DNA of 6,435 nucleotides, taken from the NCBI RefSeq assembly GCF_000725625.1, contig NZ_JOHS01000099.1, forward strand, positions 1 to 6,435, in the 5' to 3' direction. This document shows positions 1-5,200 of the stretch, in pieces. The stretch's first letter is position 1; each line of letters opens with the position of its first letter. The stretch comes from Streptomyces sp. NRRL F-6676. GTDB lineage: Bacteria > Actinomycetota > Actinomycetes > Streptomycetales > Streptomycetaceae. The notes below the pieces were generated by a model. The model had not been told where the DNA came from. It searched no databases and worked only from the letters and a program-made list of their open reading frames with translations. The position numbers were made by a program, and so were the translations under genes.

Positions 1-238
1 CCACCAGCACCACCACCGGACCCCGCCGCGACTGCCGACCCTCACACGACACATTCACCGAATGACCCTCGACGTTGATCTTCTTCTCCCCGACGAAGGA
101 GTTCGTGTGCGTCACCCACGCGGTGCTCTGGTACGCCGTCCCACCGTTCCCCTTGGCCTGCGCCACCCCTGCGTACCCGGTACCAGCGACGGCGCAGCAC
201 AGCGAGGCGACAGCGGCGGCCTTGAGCATGCGGTTCAT
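1..238 (-). CDS. Secreted alpha/beta-hydrolase-like protein, N-terminal part (3' end beyond the left edge)
   Basis: The frame stays open from an ATG at 238 to the window edge (79 codons seen). The product begins MNRMLKAAAVASLCCAVAG and has a Sec-type signal peptide: positive n-region (R3, K6), a hydrophobic stretch to about residue 20, and a likely cut after AQA at residue 28. The mature part starts KGNGGTAYQS and soon reaches VNVSCEGRQSRRGPVVVLV. A short polar strand followed by a hydrophobic strand is how many streptomycete secreted alpha/beta hydrolases enter their core; the oxyanion and nucleophile region lies outside the window. A GGAGGA ribosome site (249-244) sits 5 nt before the ATG and fixes the start. 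The two cysteines in the signal peptide are not in a lipobox. I infer an exported esterase or lipase-like enzyme. The family call rests on a short N-terminus, so substrate and exact family are open. Confidence 0.62.
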   Translation of the reverse strand, partial: MNRMLKAAAVASLCCAVAGTGYAGVAQAKGNGGTAYQSTAWVTHTNSFVGEKKINVEGHSVNVSCEGRQSRRGPVVVLV

Positions 239-326
239 GGGAGTCCTCCAGATGGACAAGGAAGCGGTCAGCGAACGGCGGACCCGTTCACCAGGCCCTC
301 GGCCCAGTCCCTGCGGCCATGACTCA

Positions 327-356
327 ACGCTATGAATTCCGCGCCCCGAAGTCGTC
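327..356 (-). promoter_or_regulatory. Weak promoter candidate for the left-edge hydrolase
   Basis: On the minus strand, TAGCGT (332-327) resembles the TAGRRT -10 box common in Streptomyces housekeeping promoters. It lies about 88 nt before the hydrolase ATG. The sequence 18 nt further upstream (GACGAC, 356-351) is only a poor match to TTGACA. This is inference from a short match. Confidence 0.22.
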
Positions 357-460
357 ACCCCACCGTGGGCATCTCCCGTAGCTCTCCAGGGGGAAGCCAC
401 CCCCCGCGACTCCACCCCCAGGTCCAGAACCGCCTACGGCACCGGGGGCAGTTCCGTCTG

Positions 461-480
461 CCGCGTCGTTCGCGACGCGG
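461..480 (-). terminator. Perfect 8-bp hairpin downstream of the SDR gene, probable terminator
   Basis: CCGCGTCG (461-468) pairs perfectly with CGACGCGG (473-480) across the four bases TTCG. The hairpin lies about 48 nt beyond the SDR stop codon on the strand that gene is read from; in that transcript the loop reads CGAA. There is no T-tract, as is usual for actinobacterial terminators. A competing stem (GGCAG 447-451 with CTGCC 458-462) overlaps its edge. A protein-binding palindrome is the alternative reading. Confidence 0.55.
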
Positions 481-527
481 GCCAGGACCTCAGCCCGCGA
501 TTCCGCCCGGCACCGCTGCCTCGCCCG

Positions 528-1343
528 TCACGCGGAACGCGGGCCCGGCGTGGGACCGAGGCCTGCCTGGGGCTGGCCGCCGTCCACCGGGATGTGGGCG
601 CCGTTCACGGCAGCGGAGGCCGGGGAGAGCAGGAAGGCGATCACCCGGGCGACTTCCTCCGCGTCCAGCAGCCGCCCGCTCGGGTTGCGGGCCGCATAGG
701 CGGCGTAGGCCTCCGGGTCCCGCAATCGCAGTCGGTCCCAGCTCTTCCCGGGCAGGAGGATGGAGCCGGGGCTCACGGTGTTGACCCGGACCCGGCGGGG
801 GGCCAACTCCTGGCACAGCGCGCCCGCCAGATAGATCTCGGCGGACTTCGCGGCCCCGTACTGCGCCGGGAACCGCGGCTTCCAGCCGGAGATGGAAGAG
901 ACCAGGACGACGGAGCTGCCCGCGCGGAGATGGGACAGCCCCGCCCGCACGGCCCGCACCGCATGACCGCCGTTCAGCTCCCAGGTCGTCTGCCAGTCCT
1001 CGCGGGTGGAGTCGAGGAGGCCCCCGCCCCGCTTCCCGCCGACATTGGCGACCAGACCGTCGAGCCCGCCGAACTCCCGCCCGGCCTCGTCCGTGAAGTC
1101 CTCCAGTTCGTCCGGCGCGAGGACGTCCACGGCGCCGGTGATCACCCGTGTCCCGCCCTCCCGCTCCAGCTCGGCCGCCGCACGCGCGAGCCGGCCGGTG
1201 TCCCGCCCGCAGAGGGCGACCGAGGCGCCTTCCGCCGCCAGGAGGCGCGCGACGGCGAATCCGAGGCCCCGGCTGCCACCGGTGACCAGGAACGTCCGGT
1301 GCCGCAGCCCGTACGTGACCGGGGGCGCAGTGTTCTCTTCCAT
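528..1343 (-). CDS. Short-chain dehydrogenase/reductase (classical SDR, NADP-type)
   Basis: The 271-aa product carries the classical SDR signatures in order: the cofactor glycine motif TGGSRGLG (21-28), GRD at 46-48 where the arginine after the second beta strand favours NADP(H), D73 in VDV, NVGG (100-103) in place of the usual NNAG, N124, the catalytic serine in VSSISG (S149/S150), Y162 and K166 in YGAAK, and the VNTVSPG loop. It ends with the family's AAVNGAHIPVDGG strand plus a proline/glycine-rich tail of about 14 residues. It should reduce or oxidise a carbonyl/alcohol substrate in the cytoplasm; the substrate is unknown. Only GGGG lies just before the ATG, so the ribosome site is weak, but a TGA five codons upstream in frame rules out a longer start. 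It follows the membrane-protein gene by 33 bp on the same strand and may be co-transcribed. Its link to the upstream kinases is not evident. Confidence 0.9.
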   Translation of the reverse strand: MEENTAPPVTYGLRHRTFLVTGGSRGLGFAVARLLAAEGASVALCGRDTGRLARAAAELEREGGTRVITGAVDVLAPDELEDFTDEAGREFGGLDGLVANVGGKRGGGLLDSTREDWQTTWELNGGHAVRAVRAGLSHLRAGSSVVLVSSISGWKPRFPAQYGAAKSAEIYLAGALCQELAPRRVRVNTVSPGSILLPGKSWDRLRLRDPEAYAAYAARNPSGRLLDAEEVARVIAFLLSPASAAVNGAHIPVDGGQPQAGLGPTPGPRSA

Positions 1344-1376
1344 GGCCCCAGCCTGTCACCCGGCCAACGAGCCCCC

Positions 1377-2831
1377 TCAGCGGACCAGTTTGCGGATGAC
1401 GATGCCCACGATGAGGGTGGTGAACAGCAGGCCCGCCGAGGTGAACGCGACGGCCAGTGCCGTCCACTGCCCCGACTTGAGCTCCGACGGCAGACCGGTG
1501 CCGACGTTCAGCCACAGGGCGAGGGCCAGGAGCAGGGACTTCCCCGCGGCCGTCAAGTTCGTCACGCCCTGCCCGGCACCGCGCAGCGGGCCCGCCAGAT
1601 GGAGTGCGACGGCCGTGAGGAGAACGCCCGCCACGAGGAACCGTGCGGGGTTGCGGGCGCGCACGCCCCAGCCGAGCACGCCTCCGACGATTCCGCGGGA
1701 GATTCCGCGCCGCAGCAACGGCAGCCCGGCAGCCTCGCGTTGACGGGTCAGGTAGTACAGATGGTCCACCTCGCGGTTCCGGTTCCGTTTGGCCAGGGCC
1801 GAGCGGACCGACTCCAGTGCCGTGCCGGTCACCTCTGTGAAGGAGCGCTCCAGGAAGGAGACGATCTGGTGCCCGTCCCGGAAGACCTCCCCGGCGAGTT
1901 CCATGTCACCGACGCTGCACGCCGCGTCGAGGCTGTAGCGCGAGCCGCCGCCAGGCAGTCCGAGGGTGTCGGTGACCGAGGTCCCCCGCAGGCTGATCAC
2001 CGTGGACTCTCGCGAGGTGGCGGTCAACCGGACGACCGTGCTGTTGTCCAGGGAAAGGCGGGCCGCCACGCCCGGCCGGCCACGATCGCCGCCGCCCACC
2101 TCGAGGTCCCGTACCTCCACGGGCCCTCGTACGGTGCTGTCGGTGATCGTGCTGTGCTCTCCGCCGGGAATCACCAGCCCGTTGACACGCAGAGTCTCGC
2201 TGCACCGGAGTTCGACGGCCCGCATGGGCTCGTCCAGACGCACCCGTTGCAGGTTCAGCTCCTGGGCCTCCACGTCCCGCAGGTCGAGGGCGGACAGCCA
2301 GAGGTCGTCGAAGGTGATGTCCTCGCGCGCCCGCAGCCCGCGGGCGACCATGCGTGGACGGCCGAGGCGTCCCCCGGTGACCTGGCTCTTCACCGCCATG
2401 GCCGACAGCCGGGTATGGGTGAGGTGCACGTCTCCGCGCAACGCGTTGAGCTGGAGCAGCTCCTCGATGCGCAGCCGTTCCAGCCGGGTGGAACCGCAGG
2501 AGTGGAGCGCGAGGGAGACGAGCGAGGTGTCCGTGATGATCACCTCGCATCCCACGGCGGCGTTGCGCACGGTCAGGCGTCCGATCCGCGAGTTCGCCAC
2601 GAGGACGGCGTCCGCCTCCACATGGTCGATGACGAGTTCGTCGATGTGGCAGGAGCGAACGGTCAGGGTTCCGTCGATGCTGACGCGCTCGAGAGTGACC
2701 CGGGCGGCGGAGACGACGTCCAGGAGGAGGTCCCCCTCCACCTCCTCCTGCCGCAGGTGGACACTGCGATCGGCGACGGTGCGCTGGCTGCCGATCCTCG
2801 CCAGTTCCTCGAGTGTGCGTACGGCTCCCAC
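1377..2831 (-). CDS. Beta-helix-like repeat protein with C-terminal two-TM channel-like domain
   Basis: The 484-aa product has three parts. Residues about 25-330 are short alternating hydrophobic strands separated by polar turns (for example LTVRSCHIDELVIDHVEAD), roughly one rung every 20 residues; this looks like a right-handed beta-helix related to pentapeptide-repeat folds. A charged helical linker follows (about 338-368), including KRNRNREVDHLYYLTRQREA, which resembles the linker between pentapeptide repeats and ion-channel domains in other bacteria. The end has a TM helix (398-412, FLVAGVLLTAVAL), a hydrophobic re-entrant-like segment (431-447, SLLLALALWLNVGTG) and a final helix (456-479) ending in IVIRKLVR. 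The layout is TM1-pore-TM2, but the K+ filter TxGYGD is absent; NVGTGLPSE lies there. The GTG start is preceded by AGGGGG five bases upstream. It follows the guanylate-kinase-like gene by 96 bp. Function is unknown; membrane sensor or effector is inference. Confidence 0.8.
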   Translation of the reverse strand: MGAVRTLEELARIGSQRTVADRSVHLRQEEVEGDLLLDVVSAARVTLERVSIDGTLTVRSCHIDELVIDHVEADAVLVANSRIGRLTVRNAAVGCEVIITDTSLVSLALHSCGSTRLERLRIEELLQLNALRGDVHLTHTRLSAMAVKSQVTGGRLGRPRMVARGLRAREDITFDDLWLSALDLRDVEAQELNLQRVRLDEPMRAVELRCSETLRVNGLVIPGGEHSTITDSTVRGPVEVRDLEVGGGDRGRPGVAARLSLDNSTVVRLTATSRESTVISLRGTSVTDTLGLPGGGSRYSLDAACSVGDMELAGEVFRDGHQIVSFLERSFTEVTGTALESVRSALAKRNRNREVDHLYYLTRQREAAGLPLLRRGISRGIVGGVLGWGVRARNPARFLVAGVLLTAVALHLAGPLRGAGQGVTNLTAAGKSLLLALALWLNVGTGLPSELKSGQWTALAVAFTSAGLLFTTLIVGIVIRKLVR

Positions 2832-2886
2832 AGCATCCCCCCTGCTGCTTGTGATGACGGTTCGTCCCTGACGACGGTGCCGCCGT

Positions 2887-2904
2887 GGCCTGCCCGGGGC
2901 GGCC
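2887..2904 (-). promoter_or_regulatory. Bulged hairpin between the guanylate-kinase-like gene and the membrane-protein gene
   Basis: GGCC (2887-2890) pairs with GGCC (2901-2904) and GCC (2892-2894) with GGC (2898-2900), with one bulged T and a 3-nt loop. It starts about 24 nt after the guanylate-kinase-like stop, in the 96-bp gap. It could be a weak terminator or attenuator that lowers read-through into the membrane-protein gene. In such GC-rich DNA a short stem of this kind can arise by chance. Confidence 0.25.
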
Positions 2905-2927
2905 GCACCTGCCGAGCGGCGGATCCG

Positions 2928-3533
2928 TCAGGTGACGAGGTCCACGGCTGCCCGCAGCTCTCCGGGCCGACGGGCACGGATCGGGCTCGGACTGTCCAGT
3001 GCGGCGACGATCGTCCTGGCCGCCTCCTCGGGTCGCACCTCGTCGGTGCGCACCACCACGTCGAAGAGGTCATGAAGGTCGGAGTCGAGGATGTCCCGCG
3101 CGGTCTCGTCCCAGGCCCGCAGCCGCTTGGGGGTGTCGGCGTCGTCGCGCTGTCTGGACCGGGCCCCGCACACCTCCCGCGGCACCCAGAGCAGCACGCG
3201 CAGCCATTCCGTCTTCGTACCGGCCAACAGGGTGCGCAGATCGGCGACATTCCCGATGTGCACCACCGGCACCTTTCCGCGGGTCTGAGGCTCTTCGAGG
3301 GAGTGACGGTCGACGGCGTAGACATTGCCGTAGCGACGGGTCTCCACCACGACACGGTCCTGCGCGCGCAGATCGTTCAGCTCATTTTCGGTGACGAACC
3401 GGTACCCGGCCGACCGGCCCGTCCCCTGCTTGAGTTTGGTGAGCAGCTCGAACCGGGGATCGGCGGCGGACAGCGCCGCTGTGACGGTGTCCTTGCCGGC
3501 CGCGGGCGGGCCGTACAGGGCGACGGCGGTCAT
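2928..3533 (-). CDS. Guanylate-kinase-like P-loop phosphotransferase
   Basis: The 201-aa product follows the guanylate kinase fold from end to end. The Walker A loop is GPPAAGKDT (8-16). The nucleotide-binding segment SAGYRFV (41-47) matches the G-x-DY-x-FV region, E64 sits where the GMP-contacting glutamate lies, and YGNVYAV (68-74) matches the YGT block. A lid with R125, R127, R129 and KRLR (136-139) and a closing VVVRTDE strand (about 160-166) complete it. It differs from housekeeping Gmk: the TTRxxRxGE loop is replaced by TKLKQGTG (32-39), so the GMP-specific arginines are not kept. A cytoplasmic kinase of a nucleotide or nucleotide-like substrate is likely; PhnN-like ribose-bisphosphokinase is an alternative in the same superfamily. 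Its ATG overlaps the TGA of the preceding kinase (ATGA at 3533-3530), so the two should be translationally coupled. I think it is a paralogue, not the essential gmk. Confidence 0.82.
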   Translation of the reverse strand: MTAVALYGPPAAGKDTVTAALSAADPRFELLTKLKQGTGRSAGYRFVTENELNDLRAQDRVVVETRRYGNVYAVDRHSLEEPQTRGKVPVVHIGNVADLRTLLAGTKTEWLRVLLWVPREVCGARSRQRDDADTPKRLRAWDETARDILDSDLHDLFDVVVRTDEVRPEEAARTIVAALDSPSPIRARRPGELRAAVDLVT

Positions 3534-4135
3534 GGCCCCTCCAGCAGCTTCTGCGCCACGGTTTCCATCTGCTCGGCCAGCGGCCGCGAGGCGGTGAGGC
3601 GGTTGTCGATCACGTGGTGCGGGACCACCGGCCGCAGAGCGAGGTCGATGCCGTCCACGTACGACGTCCAGTGGGCGAGCTTCCAGGTGTCCCGGGAGGC
3701 GTTGCGCGAGATCAGGTGCTCGCGCATGGACTCCACGTCACTGTCCACCCACAGCGCCTCGAACCGTGCGCCGAGCCGACGGCACCGCCTCGCCGCCCGG
3801 CCGGTCCACTGGGTGTCGGCTGCCTCGGCGAGGAACGGGGCGACCAGGACCACGGAGGTGCCGCACTCGAGGTTCTCCCAGGCGGCTTTCATCAGGCATT
3901 CGTATTCCAGTGGCCTGACGTGTTCGAGGTACGCCGGACTGTGCCGGTCGTCGGGATCGCCCCCCATGGCCTGGAGGAGGCGTTCCGTGAGGGGGCGACT
4001 GAGCGTGTCCTTGTCGAGCATCGCCCAGCCCGTCGCCGCCGCCAGCAGCTTCCCGGCCTCCGACTTGCCCGACCCGGCATAACCCGCGACCAGCGCGAGG
4101 GTGAGCTGACTCGTATCTGCGGTTGTGGTTGTCAC
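3530..4135 (-). CDS. AAA_33-like P-loop kinase/ATPase
   Basis: The 201-aa product has a clean Walker A, GYAGSGKS (18-25), followed after a helix by LDKD (40-43), the acidic pair typical of small P-loop kinases such as gluconate, chloramphenicol and zeta-toxin-type phosphotransferases. A buried strand SVVLVAPF (94-101) precedes the region that normally contacts the substrate. ALWVDSD (127-133) is followed by a basic lid, SRNASRDTWK (143-152), which would close over ATP. No membrane segment is seen, so it should act in the cytoplasm. The start is GTG, chosen because GGAGG (4146-4142) lies 6 nt upstream. It is 32 bp downstream of the small TTA-containing ORF and overlaps the next gene by 4 bp. 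Both kinases are 201 aa but of different subfamilies. The substrate cannot be read from the sequence; small molecule, nucleotide or RNA-end phosphorylation are all possible. Confidence 0.82.
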   Translation of the reverse strand: MTTTTADTSQLTLALVAGYAGSGKSEAGKLLAAATGWAMLDKDTLSRPLTERLLQAMGGDPDDRHSPAYLEHVRPLEYECLMKAAWENLECGTSVVLVAPFLAEAADTQWTGRAARRCRRLGARFEALWVDSDVESMREHLISRNASRDTWKLAHWTSYVDGIDLALRPVVPHHVIDNRLTASRPLAEQMETVAQKLLEGP

Positions 4136-4164
4136 TCGGCCCCTCCGGAAAGTCGTACGCGACG

Positions 4165-4170
4165 ATCCTA
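4165..4170 (-). promoter_or_regulatory. Possible -10 box upstream of the kinase pair
   Basis: TAGGAT (4170-4165, minus strand) matches the Streptomyces -10 pattern TAGRRT exactly and lies 29 nt before the kinase GTG. It overlaps the TAG stop of the small ORF. No good -35 is seen 16-19 nt upstream (CGTCAA is the nearest), so this may be chance. If real, the kinases could be transcribed without the small ORF. Confidence 0.3.
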
Positions 4171-4398
4171 GGAGCCGGGCGAGTCTTTTGACGTGTGTAA
4201 ATGCCTGCTACTGAGGCGAGTTGGCTGGATCGGGCCCCTCATGGCGGGGTCGGGCGCCTCCTGGGCCATCCGCAGGATCTGCGGGCCGCGCGGCACCTCG
4301 GTCGTCGCGGACGCGTCCGTCGCTCCGACGGTGAAGGACGCCATCACCGCCGCGGACGACAGTGCGGCCAGGGCCGCGTTCTCCAGGGTGTTCTCCAT
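4168..4398 (-). CDS. Small hypothetical protein (76 aa) with a TTA codon
   Basis: An ATG at 4398 is preceded by AAGGAG (4411-4406) with ideal 7-nt spacing, one of the best ribosome sites in the window. The product starts MENTLENAALAALSSAAVMA and has a small-residue-rich, alanine-heavy helix to about residue 31 (SFTVGATDASA). A proline- and arginine-containing tail follows. It lacks N-terminal lysine or arginine, so it is an atypical signal peptide; a leader-like or membrane-associated peptide is possible. Third positions are mostly G/C to codon 58 and then drop sharply (CCA, ACT, AGT, CAT, TTA, TCA, AAA). Codon 67 is TTA (4200-4198), read only by the bldA tRNA in Streptomyces. The last 18 codons may therefore not be under coding selection, and the gene could be a truncated remnant. 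It precedes the kinases by 32 bp. I recognise no family. Confidence 0.55.
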   Translation of the reverse strand: MENTLENAALAALSSAAVMASFTVGATDASATTEVPRGPQILRMAQEAPDPAMRGPIQPTRLSSRHLHTSKDSPGS

Positions 4399-4493
4399 GG
4401 CTCTTCTCCTTGTGGGGCAGGAGGGCGACCGACCACCGGCCGGCGTCTGACGGGGATCGTTTCTCGCCGGTGCGGGCGCCAGCCAGACCCGAC

Positions 4494-4507
4494 GGGCAGA
4501 ACTGCCC
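4494..4507. promoter_or_regulatory. Dyad GGGCAG-AA-CTGCCC between the HATPase gene and the small ORF
   Basis: Two perfect 6-bp arms flank two bases. The site lies 38 nt past the HATPase_c stop and about 96 nt upstream of the small ORF start, both read on the minus strand. As RNA it could form a 5-bp stem with a GUUC loop plus wobble extensions, so a weak terminator is possible. As DNA it has the size and symmetry of a dimeric regulator's operator. The rest of the 4399-4544 gap shows a CCGGCCGG palindrome (4436-4443) and nothing else I can name. Confidence 0.35.
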
Positions 4508-4544
4508 ACGAGGACACGCGCGTTGACCCTCGGACACCCGGCCC

Positions 4545-5051
4545 CTACCCCTGCGTCCGTCCGCCCCGTGGACCACGGGGCGGAGCGGTCCCGTACGCGA
4601 GGTCCAGCTCCGCCCACACCGTCTTCGACGGCGGTGGGCCGACCCTGACTCCCCACCTCGTCGCCAACTCCTCCACCAGCACCAGCCCGTACCCCGACCC
4701 GCCCGGCGGCTCGTCGCCCTTGCGTCCCAGCTCCGGCATGCGGTCGCCCCTTGTATCCGTCAGCTCGATGCGCAGCGTCCACGGTGTGGCCAGCGTCAGC
4801 GTGAGGCGGAAGCTGCGGCCCGGCACCCTGCCGTGCAGCGCCGCGTTCGCCGCCAGCTCCGCCACGATCAGTCGCGCCGGCTCGGGCGGCACGTCCCACT
4901 CCGCGAACTGCTCCGCCGCCAGCAGCCTCGCCAGACGCGCGCCGCGCCGCGTCGCCGACAGCGGGACGGAGAAACGGGGACCTGTCGGCCCCGCCGTGGC
5001 GGAATTGCCGGTTCGGGTGATTTCTTCGCTCATGTCACTCAGAGTGTTCAT
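4545..5051 (-). CDS. HATPase_c ATP-binding protein (RsbW/anti-sigma-type)
   Basis: The 168-aa product is a lone GHKL ATPase domain of the kind streptomycetes carry in many copies. The N-box is ELAANAALHG (65-74) with Mg-binding N69, the G1 box is DTRGD (99-103), and the G2/ATP-lid is GGSGYGLVLVEELATRWG (117-134), ending in KTVWAEL (143-149). There is no dimerisation/phospho-acceptor histidine domain and no membrane segment. Relatives bind or phosphorylate sigma factors or anti-anti-sigma factors, or sit beside WhiJ-type regulators, as here. Neither possible start (ATG 5051, or ATG 5033 giving 162 aa) has a good ribosome site; the longer is given, and a leaderless or near-leaderless message is possible. 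It is divergent from the XRE/DUF397 pair. Its last 13 codons (PPRGPRGGRTQG region) lie beyond the fold and contain a perfect inverted repeat. Confidence 0.88.
   Translation of the reverse strand: MNTLSDMSEEITRTGNSATAGPTGPRFSVPLSATRRGARLARLLAAEQFAEWDVPPEPARLIVAELAANAALHGRVPGRSFRLTLTLATPWTLRIELTDTRGDRMPELGRKGDEPPGGSGYGLVLVEELATRWGVRVGPPPSKTVWAELDLAYGTAPPRGPRGGRTQG
4560..4584 (-). terminator. Perfect 12-bp dyad inside the 3' end of the HATPase gene
   Basis: TCCGCCCCGTGG (4560-4571) and CCACGGGGCGGA (4573-4584) are exact reverse complements around one base, so in RNA at least ten G/C-rich pairs close on a 3-nt loop. The hairpin encodes residues 156-164 of the HATPase protein and ends 12 nt before its stop codon. 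It most likely ends that transcript, which would separate it from the kinase cluster downstream. A bound palindrome is the other reading. Confidence 0.55.
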
Positions 5052-5200
5052 TCGTGTCTAGTGTGTGAAGAGTTGGTGTCCGGGCGGAGCGGGACCGTCC
5101 GGGCCCCGGCCGGTTTCCGTCCGGCCCGTCCGTGGTGACGGTCCGCGTACGGCCGGAGTTGGACACGGAGGTTCGTCGGAGGGGCGGTGGGGAGAGGCAC
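5052..5200. promoter_or_regulatory. Divergent promoter/operator region of the WhiJ-type cassette
   Basis: These 149 bp lie between the divergent HATPase (minus) and XRE (plus) starts and must hold both promoters. They contain several dyads: GGCCGG (5108-5113) with CCGGCC (5121-5126) over a 7-nt spacer, CCGGG-C-CCCGG (5099-5109), GGAC-C-GTCC (5092-5100), and a widely separated inverted pair GTGTCC (5076-5081) and GGACAC (5161-5166). XRE regulators often bind such sites next to their own gene. On the minus strand CGGACA-N16-TAGACA ends 3 nt before the HATPase ATG, a possible promoter. No clear plus-strand -35/-10 pair is visible. Confidence 0.45.

Larger units (their letters stand above)
239..527. 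other. Intergenic region between the hydrolase and SDR genes
   Basis: I see no convincing gene in this 289-bp stretch. Nearest the hydrolase ATG it forms that gene's leader, with a small inverted repeat GAACGG-N5-CCGTTC at 273-289 that could be a leader hairpin or operator half-sites. A weak promoter candidate lies near 327-332. A G5/C5 hairpin (389-393 with 400-404) and a perfect 8-bp stem at 461-480 follow. The layout fits the end of one minus-strand transcript followed by the promoter of the next. Confidence 0.6.

Noticed and set aside
190..205. Lipoprotein signal (adjacent cysteines in the hydrolase signal peptide)
   Set aside because: The residues before either cysteine do not form a lipobox (ASLC and SLCC), and a normal AQA cut site lies downstream.
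490..1515. A 341-codon minus-strand frame overlapping the SDR gene
   Set aside because: It is a shifted frame of the SDR and the end of the membrane-protein gene, has an arginine/glycine-rich composition, and shows no SDR or other motif.
594..4082. A very long open frame on the plus strand (over 1,100 codons)
   Set aside because: It runs antisense to five genes with clear motifs (SDR, membrane protein, both kinases). Its product is low-complexity and rich in G, R, P, A and Q without a domain. Such frames are a by-product of high GC3 on the opposite strand.
4523..4551. Plus-strand TTGACC-N17-TACCCC promoter-like pair
   Set aside because: The -35 is good but the -10 is poor, and it points into the antisense of the HATPase gene with no plus-strand gene nearby to serve.
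4399..4899. Upstream extension of the small ORF as a 243-aa protein
   Set aside because: The added part is antisense-frame translation under the HATPase gene with a composition typical of shadow frames. The ATG at 4398 has its own strong ribosome site.
5132..5200. Upstream in-frame GTG start for the XRE regulator
   Set aside because: It has no ribosome site and would add 23 basic residues not typical of the family, whereas the ATG at 5201 has GGGGAGAGG in place.
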